Of a stretch of DNA of 64,000 nucleotides, positions 38,407 through 48,006 are shown piece after piece. The stretch is taken from the NCBI RefSeq assembly GCF_964340395.1, contig NC_135569.1, positions 13,338,019 through 13,402,018 on the forward strand, read 5' to 3'. Position numbers and translations under genes: made by a program. The stretch comes from Glandiceps talaboti. Lineage: Eukaryota; Hemichordata; Enteropneusta; Spengelidae. Below the pieces are notes generated by a model, which was not told where the DNA came from, did not search any database, and saw only the letters and a list, made by a program, of their open reading frames with translations. The first letter of the stretch is position 1; the number at the start of each line of letters is the position of its first letter.

Positions 38407-39210
38407 ATGGAAAATAGGTGTCGAGTCGGGGCAGAGCGGGGAAATGGGCAAGACCTTTTACCAACGAATTCAAAATCGAAAACGGGATTACACAACAATA
38501 TTGAATTTGGCGACGAGGGGGGTAAATACATCAATCATACTGGCGGAGCAAAGGGCAGCGATCTTTACTGGCAGGAAACGGCAACAAAGTACAATATCAT
38601 CTCTAAAGTGTATTCGTTTGAAAAACACGCCGTGAAGAACAAAGCAAGGGTCTTTCTCAGTCAAAACAATCTCAATTTAGCGGATGATAAATTGAAAACA
38701 GCTAACCAAACTCTGAAAAGACATTTCCCAACGCGGAATAAATTCTGTGACAACTTACTACGGAGGAACTGGTACCAAGTCAAAGACTCGCATGCAGTCT
38801 TTGCCGTCGGTTTACTTACCGAAGACAGAAAAACATGCGAGGGAGGAACAGGATGGACGGTTCAATTAGCCGTCGACAATAACATTCGTGTATATGTCTA
38901 CGACTGTACAAAAGACAAGAAGACGAGCAAAACTCGCGGTTCATTAAAGTGGTACACCTTTGACACGGATCAAGAGAAATTCGTCGACGTTCAAACTCCG
39001 TCACTGACGTACAACTTTACCGGCATCGGAACAAGGTCTCTGCCAAACGAAGGCAAGGTAGCTATAGACACAGTGTTTGCCAAAACCTTCCGAAAAAAAA
39101 AATACCTTAAATACCCTGACAACGTATGTGTCCCGAACAATGACTACTTGTGTTCTACTAGTAAATCGAGGGTGAAGTTGACATGCAGCGATGAAAGAAA
39201 AGAAGTTTAA
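38407..39210 (+). CDS. SLOG-like Rossmann-fold nucleotide-binding protein
   Basis: 267 residues from ATG 38407. After about 40 unremarkable residues comes HTGGAKGSDLYW (44-55), a glycine-rich first loop followed by an acidic residue. Later come NLLRRNWYQV (116-125), AVFAVG, and GGTGWTVQLAVDN (146-158), then a hydrophobic strand RVYVYD and FTGIGTR. This combination is typical of SLOG/LOG-like nucleotide-binding proteins found in bacteria, phages and some eukaryotic viruses, where they bind or process nucleotides, some in signalling or defence. No membrane span. It stands alone between CRE-bearing repeats. The family call is by motif only; the ligand is unknown. Confidence 0.55.
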   Translation: MENRCRVGAERGNGQDLLPTNSKSKTGLHNNIEFGDEGGKYINHTGGAKGSDLYWQETATKYNIISKVYSFEKHAVKNKARVFLSQNNLNLADDKLKTANQTLKRHFPTRNKFCDNLLRRNWYQVKDSHAVFAVGLLTEDRKTCEGGTGWTVQLAVDNNIRVYVYDCTKDKKTSKTRGSLKWYTFDTDQEKFVDVQTPSLTYNFTGIGTRSLPNEGKVAIDTVFAKTFRKKKYLKYPDNVCVPNNDYLCSTSKSRVKLTCSDERKEV

Positions 39211-39403
39211 CTTAAATTATAACAATGGTGCCGTCGCTCTTCTATGGTTTAAGGAACTCACATCACTCCATCGTCGAAACGTCACTTCGCATATGGGAAC
39301 AAAATTCTTTTGTCAAAATGACCGACAACGAAATCGATGTAATAAACGATCTGCTTTTTAACCCGCTGATTTTCACCATGACGTATAATTCAAAGTGTAT
39401 AAA

Positions 39404-39600
39404 GCACAAGGATGTGGAAAAACTGTGACGTCATTTTCTTTACGTAAAAAACATGCACCATGATACGATATTATATCAAGCCACATCACGTGTAGAGAAA
39501 ACATGACGTCATAAGTTTCTGGATGTGGAAAAAATACTATTTTTTTTGGACGTGAAGAACATGCACGTGCCCCATCAAGCCACATCACGACGTCATAATT
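39404..39600 (+). promoter_or_regulatory. CRE-bearing repeat modules after the SLOG-like gene
   Basis: Two further copies of the module seen at 37.8-38.0 kb, beginning GGATGTGGAAAAA near 39411 and 39519, in the same orientation. Full CRE sites are at 39426-39433 and 39504-39511. The 39211-39674 stretch holds no well-supported gene. Confidence 0.55.
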
Positions 39601-39614
39601 GTCTTGTTGTTGCC

Positions 39615-39622
39615 TATAAATA
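39615..39622 (+). promoter_or_regulatory. TATA box
   Basis: TATAAATA located 53-60 bases before the ATG at 39675. Confidence 0.45.
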
Positions 39623-39674
39623 TCTGCATGCTTTTCCATTTGAGCGACATTCTCATCACTGCTATACTGACAAA

Positions 39675-39989
39675 ATGTCCAGTATGAGGCAATTCCAACA
39701 CGTTTCAACAAGGAGTGACTGCGATTCGCAACTCGTCGAGACTCTGATAAGAAACATCAATGTCTGTACACGAAGTCAAAAGGCGAAACTGGAGAGAGAA
39801 TTGGAAATACTGAGATCGGGCAGCTGCAATCTACTTGCAGGGGTTTTGATACAAGAGCACAAGAGAAGAAGGTATCTAGAAGACAAAATAGATTACCACA
39901 TCGAGAAAATGGATATTGTTATGAATCGAAACCTAAACCTACAAGAATCGATGGAACTGTTTATCAGGCAGGACCCGTACACACAATAG
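39675..39989 (+). CDS. Small helical hypothetical protein, 104 aa
   Basis: From ATG 39675, with a TATA box in a suitable position. The product is mostly charged helix with coiled-coil character (KAKLERELEILR, HKRRRYLEDKIDYHIEKMD). No signal peptide or known domain. The 39990-40301 stretch that follows holds no gene that I can support, only AT-rich sequence with possible poly(A) signals. Confidence 0.5.
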   Translation: MSSMRQFQHVSTRSDCDSQLVETLIRNINVCTRSQKAKLERELEILRSGSCNLLAGVLIQEHKRRRYLEDKIDYHIEKMDIVMNRNLNLQESMELFIRQDPYTQ

Positions 39990-40301
39990 GGACAACGAAT
40001 CATTGGAACAGTTGGCAAGATTAAATGACCAGACATCTTGACGATCATCTGGAAAGACACATCTTGATTTTTGGAAGAATGCAAGTCATACAGTACGATA
40101 AACATTGATGAGAAGAACATATCCTTCACACTATCACAAAAGATAGCACCGAACAATTTGATGATGTTTGATAATGATTTATTTTTTCAAAAATAAAAAA
40201 TACGATTACTATCAACTTTGTGTAATATATCATTTTTTTATTTACCCAAAACAAATGCATACAAAAGTCAGAGGAGTGCATATAAGCAAAGTTGCTCAAT
40301 A

Positions 40302-41369
40302 TTAAATGTCTATTCTATGTAAAATATCTATATACCCTCTCTCATTACGTTTGAATACCCATTCGTCTTCTCTAGACGATGACACAAAACTGAAACGAGC
40401 CCTCTCTATACAGTCATGGCATACTATCATGTGCTGGATCATTTCTCCAAAACGTGTAGGTTCATCAAATAAACAGTAACAGTCGATTCCTGTGAGTTTT
40501 GAGGCTGATTTACAAAGCATTTCAATCTGTAGAAAGTCTTCGACCATAATGTCCACGTATGTTAGACTAGACATACTTGGCGTGGGTTCAGGAAATAGTA
40601 TTGCAATTCCATGTAACCTTTGTACATTTGGTATGTTGGCAAGGTTACACACATAAGTTCCAGTGGAAAATGTTAGTTCTCTGAGTTCAGACAAGAGAGG
40701 AAGGAATTCAAGTGAAATACCATAATTCCAATCAGTGCGTAAGTCTAGTTCGACGATGTTTGGCACCATAGAAAGATGCGCGAGATCTTCTGACTGGATA
40801 GGAACATCGTGTATATGCAAATGACGTAAACTGGGTAAGGGTGGCAAGAACTTCAACGTTTTGATACGGACTTTAAACAGAGAAAGGCGAGACAGATGCT
40901 TCTGGTTTGCAATAAAGGAAAGTTCAGAATCATACATTTGAACTTTATTCAGAATCAATGTGTGCAAGGAATTTACATTACAGACAATCTGTCTCCATGA
41001 AAACCATTCCCAGCGCCCCTGCAAATAATTAATTCTGAGAGAACTGGTGTTGGTGAATTCGAGTCGATGCAGATTCTTGACATGTTGAAAGTGTTCAAGG
41101 TCCTTTTGACTCAACGTAATAGGGTTGGTCTCATCGATCTCAATGTCAAGCGTTCGAAAGAAACGTGAATGCCTGAACACGTTCAAAACAGTTTCCCTAC
41201 TCTCCTGTATGTCAGTATTCCGCAAGACGACATGATTCCAAAGAGAAGGGTGATCGCAAAGATATTGTAAACGGCAACACATCTTTCGCATTATGTTCTC
41301 ACGTACCATTACAGGTAAAAAGGACAGAATAGATACCAGGGAATCATCACACAGATCCATGAGTTCCAT
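40302..41369 (-). CDS. F-box protein with leucine-rich repeats
   Basis: 355 residues from ATG 41369. The N terminus is an F-box: MELMDLCDDSLVSILSFLP, then a conserved hydrophobic spacing and CCRLQYLCDHPSLWNHVVL. It is followed by about six leucine-rich repeat-like segments (LHRLEFTN, LHTLILNKV, LSRLSLFKV, LRHLHIHDV, IVELDLRT, LRELTFST). F-box proteins bind SKP1 and recruit substrates, through the LRR, to a CUL1 (SCF) ubiquitin ligase, so the virus could redirect degradation of a host protein. The open frame extends 69 codons upstream but would overlap the divergent gene; the F-box position supports 41369. Confidence 0.75.
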   Translation of the reverse strand: MELMDLCDDSLVSILSFLPVMVRENIMRKMCCRLQYLCDHPSLWNHVVLRNTDIQESRETVLNVFRHSRFFRTLDIEIDETNPITLSQKDLEHFQHVKNLHRLEFTNTSSLRINYLQGRWEWFSWRQIVCNVNSLHTLILNKVQMYDSELSFIANQKHLSRLSLFKVRIKTLKFLPPLPSLRHLHIHDVPIQSEDLAHLSMVPNIVELDLRTDWNYGISLEFLPLLSELRELTFSTGTYVCNLANIPNVQRLHGIAILFPEPTPSMSSLTYVDIMVEDFLQIEMLCKSASKLTGIDCYCLFDEPTRFGEMIQHMIVCHDCIERARFSFVSSSREDEWVFKRNERGYIDILHRIDI

Positions 41370-41584
41370 GTTGCTTGGCCTAACAACAAAATGACCAAAT
41401 GTAATAATTGTCACAGACACAAGTATTAGCGATCCACACGTGTTGACACTAGTAACATGAAAATCCTCTTTGCAGTCTTCATTTTGTTGATTGTCATTTC
41501 TTGTCTGACCAGCTTGACAACGTTTACAAAGAAAGGTGACAAGACAGGTTGGTTCAAGAGACGAGTGCATACACACGAGTTGTC

Positions 41585-42367
41585 ATGGAGCAGGGGGAAT
41601 TTGATCGTGATGAACAGGACACCAACGAGATGGGTAATGGATCCCTTAACCTTGATGACGACAACAAACTATTATCTTCCAATGCCTATTTTGACGAAAG
41701 CGACACAGAAACTGAAGGGTTGGATAGGTCAGAAGCTTTTACACGTGACATATGCCGTGTCTCTGCACGAGCCAAGAGCCTTAGTAGGTTACACGACAGA
41801 TATTTCTATGTGGGTGCAGTAGCCGTGGCTCTCATCCTTTTTTTGGCCTCCCTTACAAACACGGTGTACCTAAAACACCTGGCCACAGTTGTCAATGAAG
41901 CCAAGTGTGACGTGCCTTATGGTGACAGATTTGTGTTGCAAGAGGACGGGTATCGAATCGAAAGCATGGAGGGGAGAATCTTTATGGAAAGAACAAGCAA
42001 TGGCACCAACCTACCTGCAAGCAAATGTGCCACAATGAATGATACCCACAGCAAGTTAATGGCAGCAAGTCGAATAGACTGTTTGTCCGAAATGCCCCTG
42101 TACGACCCCAAGGGAACACCTTACTACATCTTACGACTTTTCAACAACACTCGGGAAGGGGAAGAAGGTCTGTATTTGGTACAGGGGCCTTGTTGCAGTG
42201 CAGATGATCACGACAAGGTACACGTACTCACTAACATCCAGACGGGACACGTGTCTGTAGGTTATGGCTATTTTCCACAGGCTAAACAGAAATCGGCAGA
42301 GTTGTATGTGGATGGATTCATCCATGCAATGGCTCTCGGCCAACCTATTCAGAGATGTCACGTGTAA
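41585..42367 (+). CDS. Type II membrane glycoprotein
   Basis: 260 residues from ATG 41585. A long acidic N-terminal cytoplasmic part (about 1-75) is followed by a signal anchor near 77-98 (VGAVAVALILFLASLTNTVYL) and an ectodomain with about eight cysteines and three N-glycosylation sequons. No family recognised. It is followed after 54 bases by the next plus-strand gene and could form a unit with the small acidic protein. Confidence 0.65.
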   Translation: MEQGEFDRDEQDTNEMGNGSLNLDDDNKLLSSNAYFDESDTETEGLDRSEAFTRDICRVSARAKSLSRLHDRYFYVGAVAVALILFLASLTNTVYLKHLATVVNEAKCDVPYGDRFVLQEDGYRIESMEGRIFMERTSNGTNLPASKCATMNDTHSKLMAASRIDCLSEMPLYDPKGTPYYILRLFNNTREGEEGLYLVQGPCCSADDHDKVHVLTNIQTGHVSVGYGYFPQAKQKSAELYVDGFIHAMALGQPIQRCHV

Positions 42368-42421
42368 GAAACTTGAGTATTTGAGTCCTCCTTACCACCA
42401 TTTACATAGTACTTGGCATTG

Positions 42422-42880
42422 ATGGCAGAGGTTTTAAGTGAAGAAGAGTTCATAGACGGTCAAACAAATGTCGATGACCATTACATAGATGAAGAATACG
42501 AGCAAATGGAACACATTGTTCCACAGCAAAATGACATTATTAGCTTGAGCAGTGGTACATCCTCGGGTTCAGATACTATTATTATTGGTACACCAAAAAG
42601 TGTTTTGAAAGACACAGTTCCATCACTTGCTCTTGACGACACTATGGACTACACCAATGAAGATTCGCAGTCCCAGTTTGAAGGTGTGTTTTTGGGTGAG
42701 TCGGAACTTGAATTAACAAACAAAGATGGTTACTTGATGTTCAAAAAAGACAGACATTGGAAAAAATACAACAGTGTCAATCCAATTATTGGTAATATTG
42801 TCGATGATCTTACATTCGTCACTTTTTGTTCGTGTGACAAATACTTACAGACAAAACCTACTAACGTGTCAGACAAATAA
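42422..42880 (+). CDS. Small acidic protein with SIM-like motif
   Basis: 152 residues from ATG 42422 (the frame opens nearby without ATG). It is very acidic at the N terminus. The segment NDIISLSSGTSSGSDTIIIG contains two hydrophobic cores bordered by Ser/Asp, as in SUMO-interacting motifs. The C-terminal half is more hydrophobic and may fold. No other domain was recognised. A SUMO-binding regulatory role would fit herpesvirus biology but is inference. Confidence 0.5.
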   Translation: MAEVLSEEEFIDGQTNVDDHYIDEEYEQMEHIVPQQNDIISLSSGTSSGSDTIIIGTPKSVLKDTVPSLALDDTMDYTNEDSQSQFEGVFLGESELELTNKDGYLMFKKDRHWKKYNSVNPIIGNIVDDLTFVTFCSCDKYLQTKPTNVSDK

Positions 42881-42895
42881 TATGATAATAATAAA

Positions 42896-43450
42896 ATGGA
42901 CATCAACGTGTGTAGTGAAGATGTTCCTTACCAGCCTGCAGTTCAGCCATTACCATTTGCAGCATTTGATGGGAATTCACCATATGACACGTCGTGTGCT
43001 CTGTGTGAAATAAACATAACTGCTGAACAAAGGGGAGAACCTTCTAAAAATGTTCTGGCTTGGGCAGAAAAACAGTATCAAGATTCGGGTTACGTTCCAG
43101 ATGCCAACACCGTAACAGATGTTTTAGATGGACTGTTGGAATACTTTAGGAAAATACCAGATTTACCAGACACTCGAGACCTGAAAACGAGACTGACACA
43201 ACTCAAGAGGAAAGAAGTTCATGACCATTTTGCACTCCATATTCAACCCTCTGCAGAACGCGTGTATGACGAGCAAATGCGTATATGTCGAACTTTACAG
43301 TCTGTTGTTTTGAAACAGATTTGTTTTACAGACAGTGTGACTGGACAAATGGGGATACAACCAGATATGGTCAAGTTACTGAAATCACTGTTCAGTGAAG
43401 TCAGAGAGATTTGCAAACAGAAAAAAGCACTGCAACAGAAAGAAATGTAG
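42896..43450 (+). CDS. Hypothetical helical protein, 184 aa
   Basis: Starts 15 bases after the preceding stop on the same strand. A CALCEINITAEQRG segment near residue 40 has a CxxC-like pair; the remainder is helical, with a Lys/Gln-rich C terminus (QKKALQQKEM). No signal peptide and no recognised family. Close spacing suggests co-transcription with the acidic gene. Confidence 0.5.
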   Translation: MDINVCSEDVPYQPAVQPLPFAAFDGNSPYDTSCALCEINITAEQRGEPSKNVLAWAEKQYQDSGYVPDANTVTDVLDGLLEYFRKIPDLPDTRDLKTRLTQLKRKEVHDHFALHIQPSAERVYDEQMRICRTLQSVVLKQICFTDSVTGQMGIQPDMVKLLKSLFSEVREICKQKKALQQKEM

Positions 43451-43599
43451 TAGACACAAACAAACAAACAAATGAATAAATTCACTCTGTAAAAAGCATA
43501 TACTGTGTCTTATGTTTAATGTGGTACAGAATCTTAGAAAGAGTATCTATTATATATCTTAATAGAACACACACATGGATAAGTTTTGACAATATGGTT

Positions 43600-44439
43600 T
43601 TATTTGTTGTGACTATGGGTGTGATTTTGTTGATTCCAACATGTCCATAACATGTGTACATCGTTCATTGTCAGCAATTTAGTACTTCCCCTAATTACTT
43701 TACTTTTCTTTTCTTCCCGATATTTTTGTAATCGATCACAATCTTCACTACTATAGAAACCAGAAATGCCATAGGGGTTATGTTTTAGGTGTTCCCAGCA
43801 GTGTCTCCTTTCTTTTTTCGAGCACGAATTTGAAAAGATTGGCTCATCTGGCAAGTGATCTTCAACAATTATTAAATCTTTATTGCCCAATGCTTCAACT
43901 GGACCATAGCCAATATAACTGTTTTTCTTGTCCTTCTCCTTCCCTTCCTCCTTCTCCTTCTCCTCCTGATTATCGTCAATGTATTTTGAAAGATAATGCA
44001 GTGGTAACTTGGAGTTCAGGGCCATCAGCTTTACTTTACGGCGATGGGAATTCTTTTTGAATCTGGTCGCTGAATCCTCAGTAAGCTTAAGTACAGCGTC
44101 CTTGCAAGTAGTATCGGTATTGATCTGACTGAGCACACGATTTAAAGCTTGCCACTGAAGCCTTTCTTTCTCATTGTCTTGATAAACTATCAGTACTTTA
44201 GTCACCCTTACCCGATTCTTGTTTTGGTAAAGATGATTGATACTCCTCTGCCTCATAAAACTGTTTGCAGCCATTTTCTCTCCTCGGAGACACAACCCGA
44301 TTCTCACTTCTAATTGGATTAGGTCGATTTGGCTGACTGCAGTGCCGCACCATTCTCTACCATTGCAAACCACTTTCACATAGCATCTCAAATAACGCTT
44401 ACCTATTTTGTCATATCTAGTAACCCGTGTGATGTCCAT
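43600..44439 (-). CDS. Hypothetical basic protein, ~279 aa
   Basis: From ATG 44439; the open frame begins a few codons earlier at a non-ATG. Basic overall, with a charged KEKEEGKEKDKK stretch in the middle and a short Cys/His-containing segment (CSKKERRHCWEHLKHN). No signal peptide. It follows the portal candidate by 42 bases on the same strand. A GTAAGC near its 5' end could be a splice donor, but the frame remains open, so no intron is needed. Function unknown. Confidence 0.5.
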   Translation of the reverse strand: MDITRVTRYDKIGKRYLRCYVKVVCNGREWCGTAVSQIDLIQLEVRIGLCLRGEKMAANSFMRQRSINHLYQNKNRVRVTKVLIVYQDNEKERLQWQALNRVLSQINTDTTCKDAVLKLTEDSATRFKKNSHRRKVKLMALNSKLPLHYLSKYIDDNQEEKEKEEGKEKDKKNSYIGYGPVEALGNKDLIIVEDHLPDEPIFSNSCSKKERRHCWEHLKHNPYGISGFYSSEDCDRLQKYREEKKSKVIRGSTKLLTMNDVHMLWTCWNQQNHTHSHNK

Positions 44440-44481
44440 GACTGCACTCAATGCATTGCCAATTTGTGTGCTGAATTACGT

Positions 44482-45954
44482 TTATAACATGGACTGTGAA
44501 CGTGTCTCAAAGTCACTCACGAAATCACTTTCTGGTATGTCTAGCACCTCCGACAGAATACTAACCCCCCTGTTATTTCTGAGATATTTGAAAAAAGGTA
44601 AAATGGCTGCCAAGTCTTCAAGACGTTTTGGTTTGGCTGGCACAAGCGGAATACCCGTTTTGTCCATCCAAGGAGCAAGCACTGCATTAACAATGAACTC
44701 CTGCCATGCCAATGAACACACATCAATCATTTTCTGTAGACTGTCATAGTCATTAGTGGACGTTGTCGTCCCCTTTTGACTCCCCAGCTTCCCCGTATAA
44801 CCAACGTGGTTAGTGAAAGAGATCGTACCCAAGAGTGTATTGCGAACATGTTGGTTGAATTCATCAACAGAATGTGTTATGTCCAATGGTCTCACCCCAA
44901 GCCAGCTCGCTTCCACCTTCTTGTCTTCTTCGAGGTTTTCAATGACCCGATCATAACGCCTGTCGATTCCAGGACCAGGTAAGTCACCTTCCTCCACGCC
45001 ACCACTGAAGAGAGTGTTGGTTTTCATTCGACCAATCGTCTTCCAGAGCTTTGAGTTTTCCAACTTCACGGCTTCTAACTCGCCGACAAGTCTTGTCTTT
45101 TCTCTCATCTTGCCCATACTTTCTCGCTCCATATCAAGCAAGGTCGAAGACTTTGGACAAGAGAGTCCCATTTTGGCTTGCAACACAGACTGAATGGCAC
45201 TGGTTGTCATTTGGTCATCGAGGATATCTATGTCAGTACGAAGCCGTTGTGCATCCTTACCATCTGGGTCGTCTTTCGTACCAACAACAAAAAGCTGACG
45301 GCAGGCATTTCTGATGCTCATATCTCTGCACCACTGCAAGTGTTGTATCTGCAAACACTTGTCATAGAGATAGGACATGGCACTTTTTGCTCTGCCATTG
45401 ACATCTGGCTCGTCTCGGCAGACGATGCGCAACTCAGATCCATCCAAGGCCCTGGCATGCAGAAAACCCTCCATGTCACGAAAGACAATATACCTGTCAT
45501 CATCAATTGCTTCAGGGAGATTGAGTTCCTTGGAAGTACCAAGGACAACAAAACCATAAATCAACACGGAACGTATGACTAATCGAACAAACTTCTGCAA
45601 GTGGCCTTTGAATGATTTCTCAAAAGCGTCCAACAAATGGTTTGGAATATTTTCATTTACGACTTTGTCACTGTCCTCCTCTCGCTCACATGACAACCTG
45701 GCCCCAGTTCTCACTCCATTCTCAAACATGGCACTAATTGAAATGTTGTCAGATATCCTCGTCAGGACACAGTGACAAACAGGATTGTTCTGAAAACTGG
45801 TACGCAATACATTAAAATGGGCATGGTCAAGAAAGAACAATGACCCATGACCTTTCTTACTAAACTCCTTCGATATCAGCTTCTGGGCCTCTAACTTTTG
45901 ACTTTCAATCCATTCTTTGTAACTACTGGCCGACTGAAAGATACGATGTTCCAT
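44482..45954 (-). CDS. Candidate portal protein
   Basis: 490 residues from ATG 45954; the longer open frame to 46029 lacks an ATG. The layout resembles tailed-phage and herpesvirus portal subunits: an N-terminal region with NNPVCHCVLTRISDNI, then a helix plus strand KFVRLVIRSVLIYGFVVLG (the portal 'core' step), a mixed middle domain, long helices with coiled-coil character, and a C-terminal IPLVPAKP...LDIPES segment. No metal-binding or catalytic motif was seen. In herpesviruses the portal is a dodecamer at one capsid vertex through which the terminase packs DNA. The call rests on pattern by eye, so confidence is moderate. Confidence 0.45.
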   Translation of the reverse strand: MEHRIFQSASSYKEWIESQKLEAQKLISKEFSKKGHGSLFFLDHAHFNVLRTSFQNNPVCHCVLTRISDNISISAMFENGVRTGARLSCEREEDSDKVVNENIPNHLLDAFEKSFKGHLQKFVRLVIRSVLIYGFVVLGTSKELNLPEAIDDDRYIVFRDMEGFLHARALDGSELRIVCRDEPDVNGRAKSAMSYLYDKCLQIQHLQWCRDMSIRNACRQLFVVGTKDDPDGKDAQRLRTDIDILDDQMTTSAIQSVLQAKMGLSCPKSSTLLDMERESMGKMREKTRLVGELEAVKLENSKLWKTIGRMKTNTLFSGGVEEGDLPGPGIDRRYDRVIENLEEDKKVEASWLGVRPLDITHSVDEFNQHVRNTLLGTISFTNHVGYTGKLGSQKGTTTSTNDYDSLQKMIDVCSLAWQEFIVNAVLAPWMDKTGIPLVPAKPKRLEDLAAILPFFKYLRNNRGVSILSEVLDIPESDFVSDFETRSQSML

Positions 45955-46081
45955 GAGTATCCGTCCATGGGAAGATAAGAGGTGGTACCCATGCACATTA
46001 ACACTCGGATTTGTAAAGGACTCACACACTATGACAATAAATCATTTATTTGTTTATTTAATGATATCTTTATTCATTTCC

Positions 46082-46765
46082 TCATTTATTCCTGCACCCC
46101 CAAAACTCCTCTTCAGTCACCCAGCATTTCCTCTCTGTGCCCTTTCGTTCAGATCGCTTGTACACTATGGGAATGGCAAAGCCAGGTTTCAGTAGGTAGA
46201 AATTGGTGTGCGTTCTGTCAAACTCTCTTGTCTGATGTCTGTGGACCTTACAGTCGAGCTCAGTCTCCTGCTGGCGAATGAAAGACTTGCTCACTTCTAG
46301 TGTCATTCTGTGTATTCGAGGTAACGTAGTAACATCCATGCCAACACCAGGCCACCTAACATTGTATATGACACCCAAACCTCGTGGCCTGATGTATTCT
46401 CCATATTTGTCCCTGACTCGGGTATGGTCATCCTCCAAAATGAACTCACAGTAGTCTGCAATGTCATACCACTCGTTCCAAAGATCAACATCGGTAACTG
46501 CATGGCTGAGGTCTTTACTAACGGTCAGTGTTATCATGGAGTCATTGCACCTTTCAAGTTCGTCTCTGCTCATCTCAGCACACATGCTATAGTCTTCTCC
46601 ATTTAGGTGTTGAATATGGTTGACCTTCTCATTTGCCACGAGAAAGTGCCCCAGGGTCTCCACCTCTTCCTCCTGGGCAGACAACAGTAGTTGCCGGTAG
46701 TAGTTGGTCATTTCCCTGTAACTTTCGAACATTCTGCCCTTCTTATTATCTTCTTGGGTCTCCAT
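46082..46765 (-). CDS. Hypothetical protein, 227 aa
   Basis: Soluble, acidic N-terminal half, more basic C terminus, no signal peptide. The first ATG is at 46765. A TATATAA-like stretch on the minus strand near 46830 lies upstream. It precedes the portal candidate on the same strand by about 130 bases. No domain recognised. Confidence 0.5.
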   Translation of the reverse strand: METQEDNKKGRMFESYREMTNYYRQLLLSAQEEEVETLGHFLVANEKVNHIQHLNGEDYSMCAEMSRDELERCNDSMITLTVSKDLSHAVTDVDLWNEWYDIADYCEFILEDDHTRVRDKYGEYIRPRGLGVIYNVRWPGVGMDVTTLPRIHRMTLEVSKSFIRQQETELDCKVHRHQTREFDRTHTNFYLLKPGFAIPIVYKRSERKGTERKCWVTEEEFWGCRNK

Positions 46766-46859
46766 GTTTTGGGATTACAAGTCTGTGTGAAGGTTGGTAA
46801 GATATGATATGTCAGATTTCAATACCCTGCTTATATAGAAAACTATAACGTGGACTACA

Positions 46860-47820
46860 AAAAAATCGTGACGTAACGACAATCCATTGGACGATGACAA
46901 TTATGAAAGTTATGACGTCACTATACACTTTCTCACGGTCTCACGTTATGATAACGATACTCTTTTTGACTGGTCATGTCAAACATAGGCACACACTGGG
47001 CCATGTACAAGAAAAAACAAAAGAACGTGATCACATAACCTGTGCAACAGTTTTTAAGGGTCAATTTAAACATGCAAAAATGTGGGGTTTTTAAAAAATC
47101 TACACACCCACCCACTAGCGACTCAAAAAAATTTTGAAAAAAAAAGTCTACACACACGTGTTACAGAAAACTGTCAAATTCTAATGTGCATATATGTCAT
47201 GTGACCATTCGCCAATTGATACTCCCGCGAAAATGTTTCAGAAGCCTCATTTGCATGCACAAGAGAATGCATGTCAAGTGAAGTGATGTGTTGTCACGAA
47301 ACAATTCTGTGTCCAATGAATTGTGGGAGATTTATAAGGGTCAATTTAAACATGCAAAAATGTGGGGTTTTTAAAAAATCTACACACCCAACCACTAGCG
47401 ACTCAAAAAGTTTTTGAAAAAAAAGTGTACACACACGTGTTAAAGAAAACTGTCAAATTCTAATTTGCATATATGTCATGTGACCATACGCCAATTGATA
47501 CTCCCACGAAAATGTTTCAGAAGCCTCATTTGCATGCACAAGAGAATGCATGTCAAGTGAAGTGATGTGTTGTCACAAAACAATTCTGTGTCCAATGAAT
47601 TGTGGGAGATTTATAAGGGTCAATTTAAACATGCAAAAATGTGGGGTTTTTAAAAAATCTACACACCCAACCACTAGCGACTCAAAAAAATTTTGAAAAA
47701 AAAGTCTACACACACGTGTTACAGAAAACTGTCAAATTCTAATTTGCATATATGTCATGTGACCATTTGCCAATTGATACTCCCACGAAAATGTTTCAGA
47801 AGCCTCATTTGCATACATGT
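46860..47820 (+). repeat. 279-base repeat family, three copies, inverted relative to the 60-64 kb array
   Basis: A CRE site lies at 46913-46920, followed by three partial or full copies of the repeat, marked by AAGGGTCAATTTAAACATGC at about 47056, 47336 and 47616. They read in the opposite orientation to the array at the right end. Each full copy has a CCAAT...TTTATAAGG arrangement, two octamer sites and CATGTGAC. The open frames across these copies are incidental. Confidence 0.85.
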
Positions 47821-47990
47821 GAAGTTTCACAACCCATTTCCTGAAGAGATGTATTGCCACGAAACAAAAGAGGATGTTGTTGAGAAAATGTGCATGGGCC
47901 AGAACCCAATGACTGTTTTTATTACGAACTTTAAACATGAAGTGATAATTAACATGAAAATTAAGAACAAATCATTTATTTTGTTATTGC
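47821..47990 (+). pseudogene. 3' remnant of a BTB-family gene
   Basis: The sequence near 47889-47990 matches the 3' end and flank of the BTB gene ending at 52574, including TGCATGGGCC.GAACCCA.TGACTG and the shared AAACTTTAAACATGA, with substitutions. Only the last codons are recognisable, so it is a degraded fragment next to the repeats. Confidence 0.6.
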
Positions 47991-48006
47991 TTTTTTTTTT
48001 GTCCTT

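Noticed and set aside
39225-39428. 67-codon frame after the SLOG-like gene
   Set aside because: Short, no domain, and its end lies in the CRE repeat module.
41457-41822. Plus-strand frame with a signal-peptide-like start
   Set aside because: It overlaps the better supported type II membrane gene in another frame and becomes featureless after 22 residues. A short upstream frame or leader remains possible.
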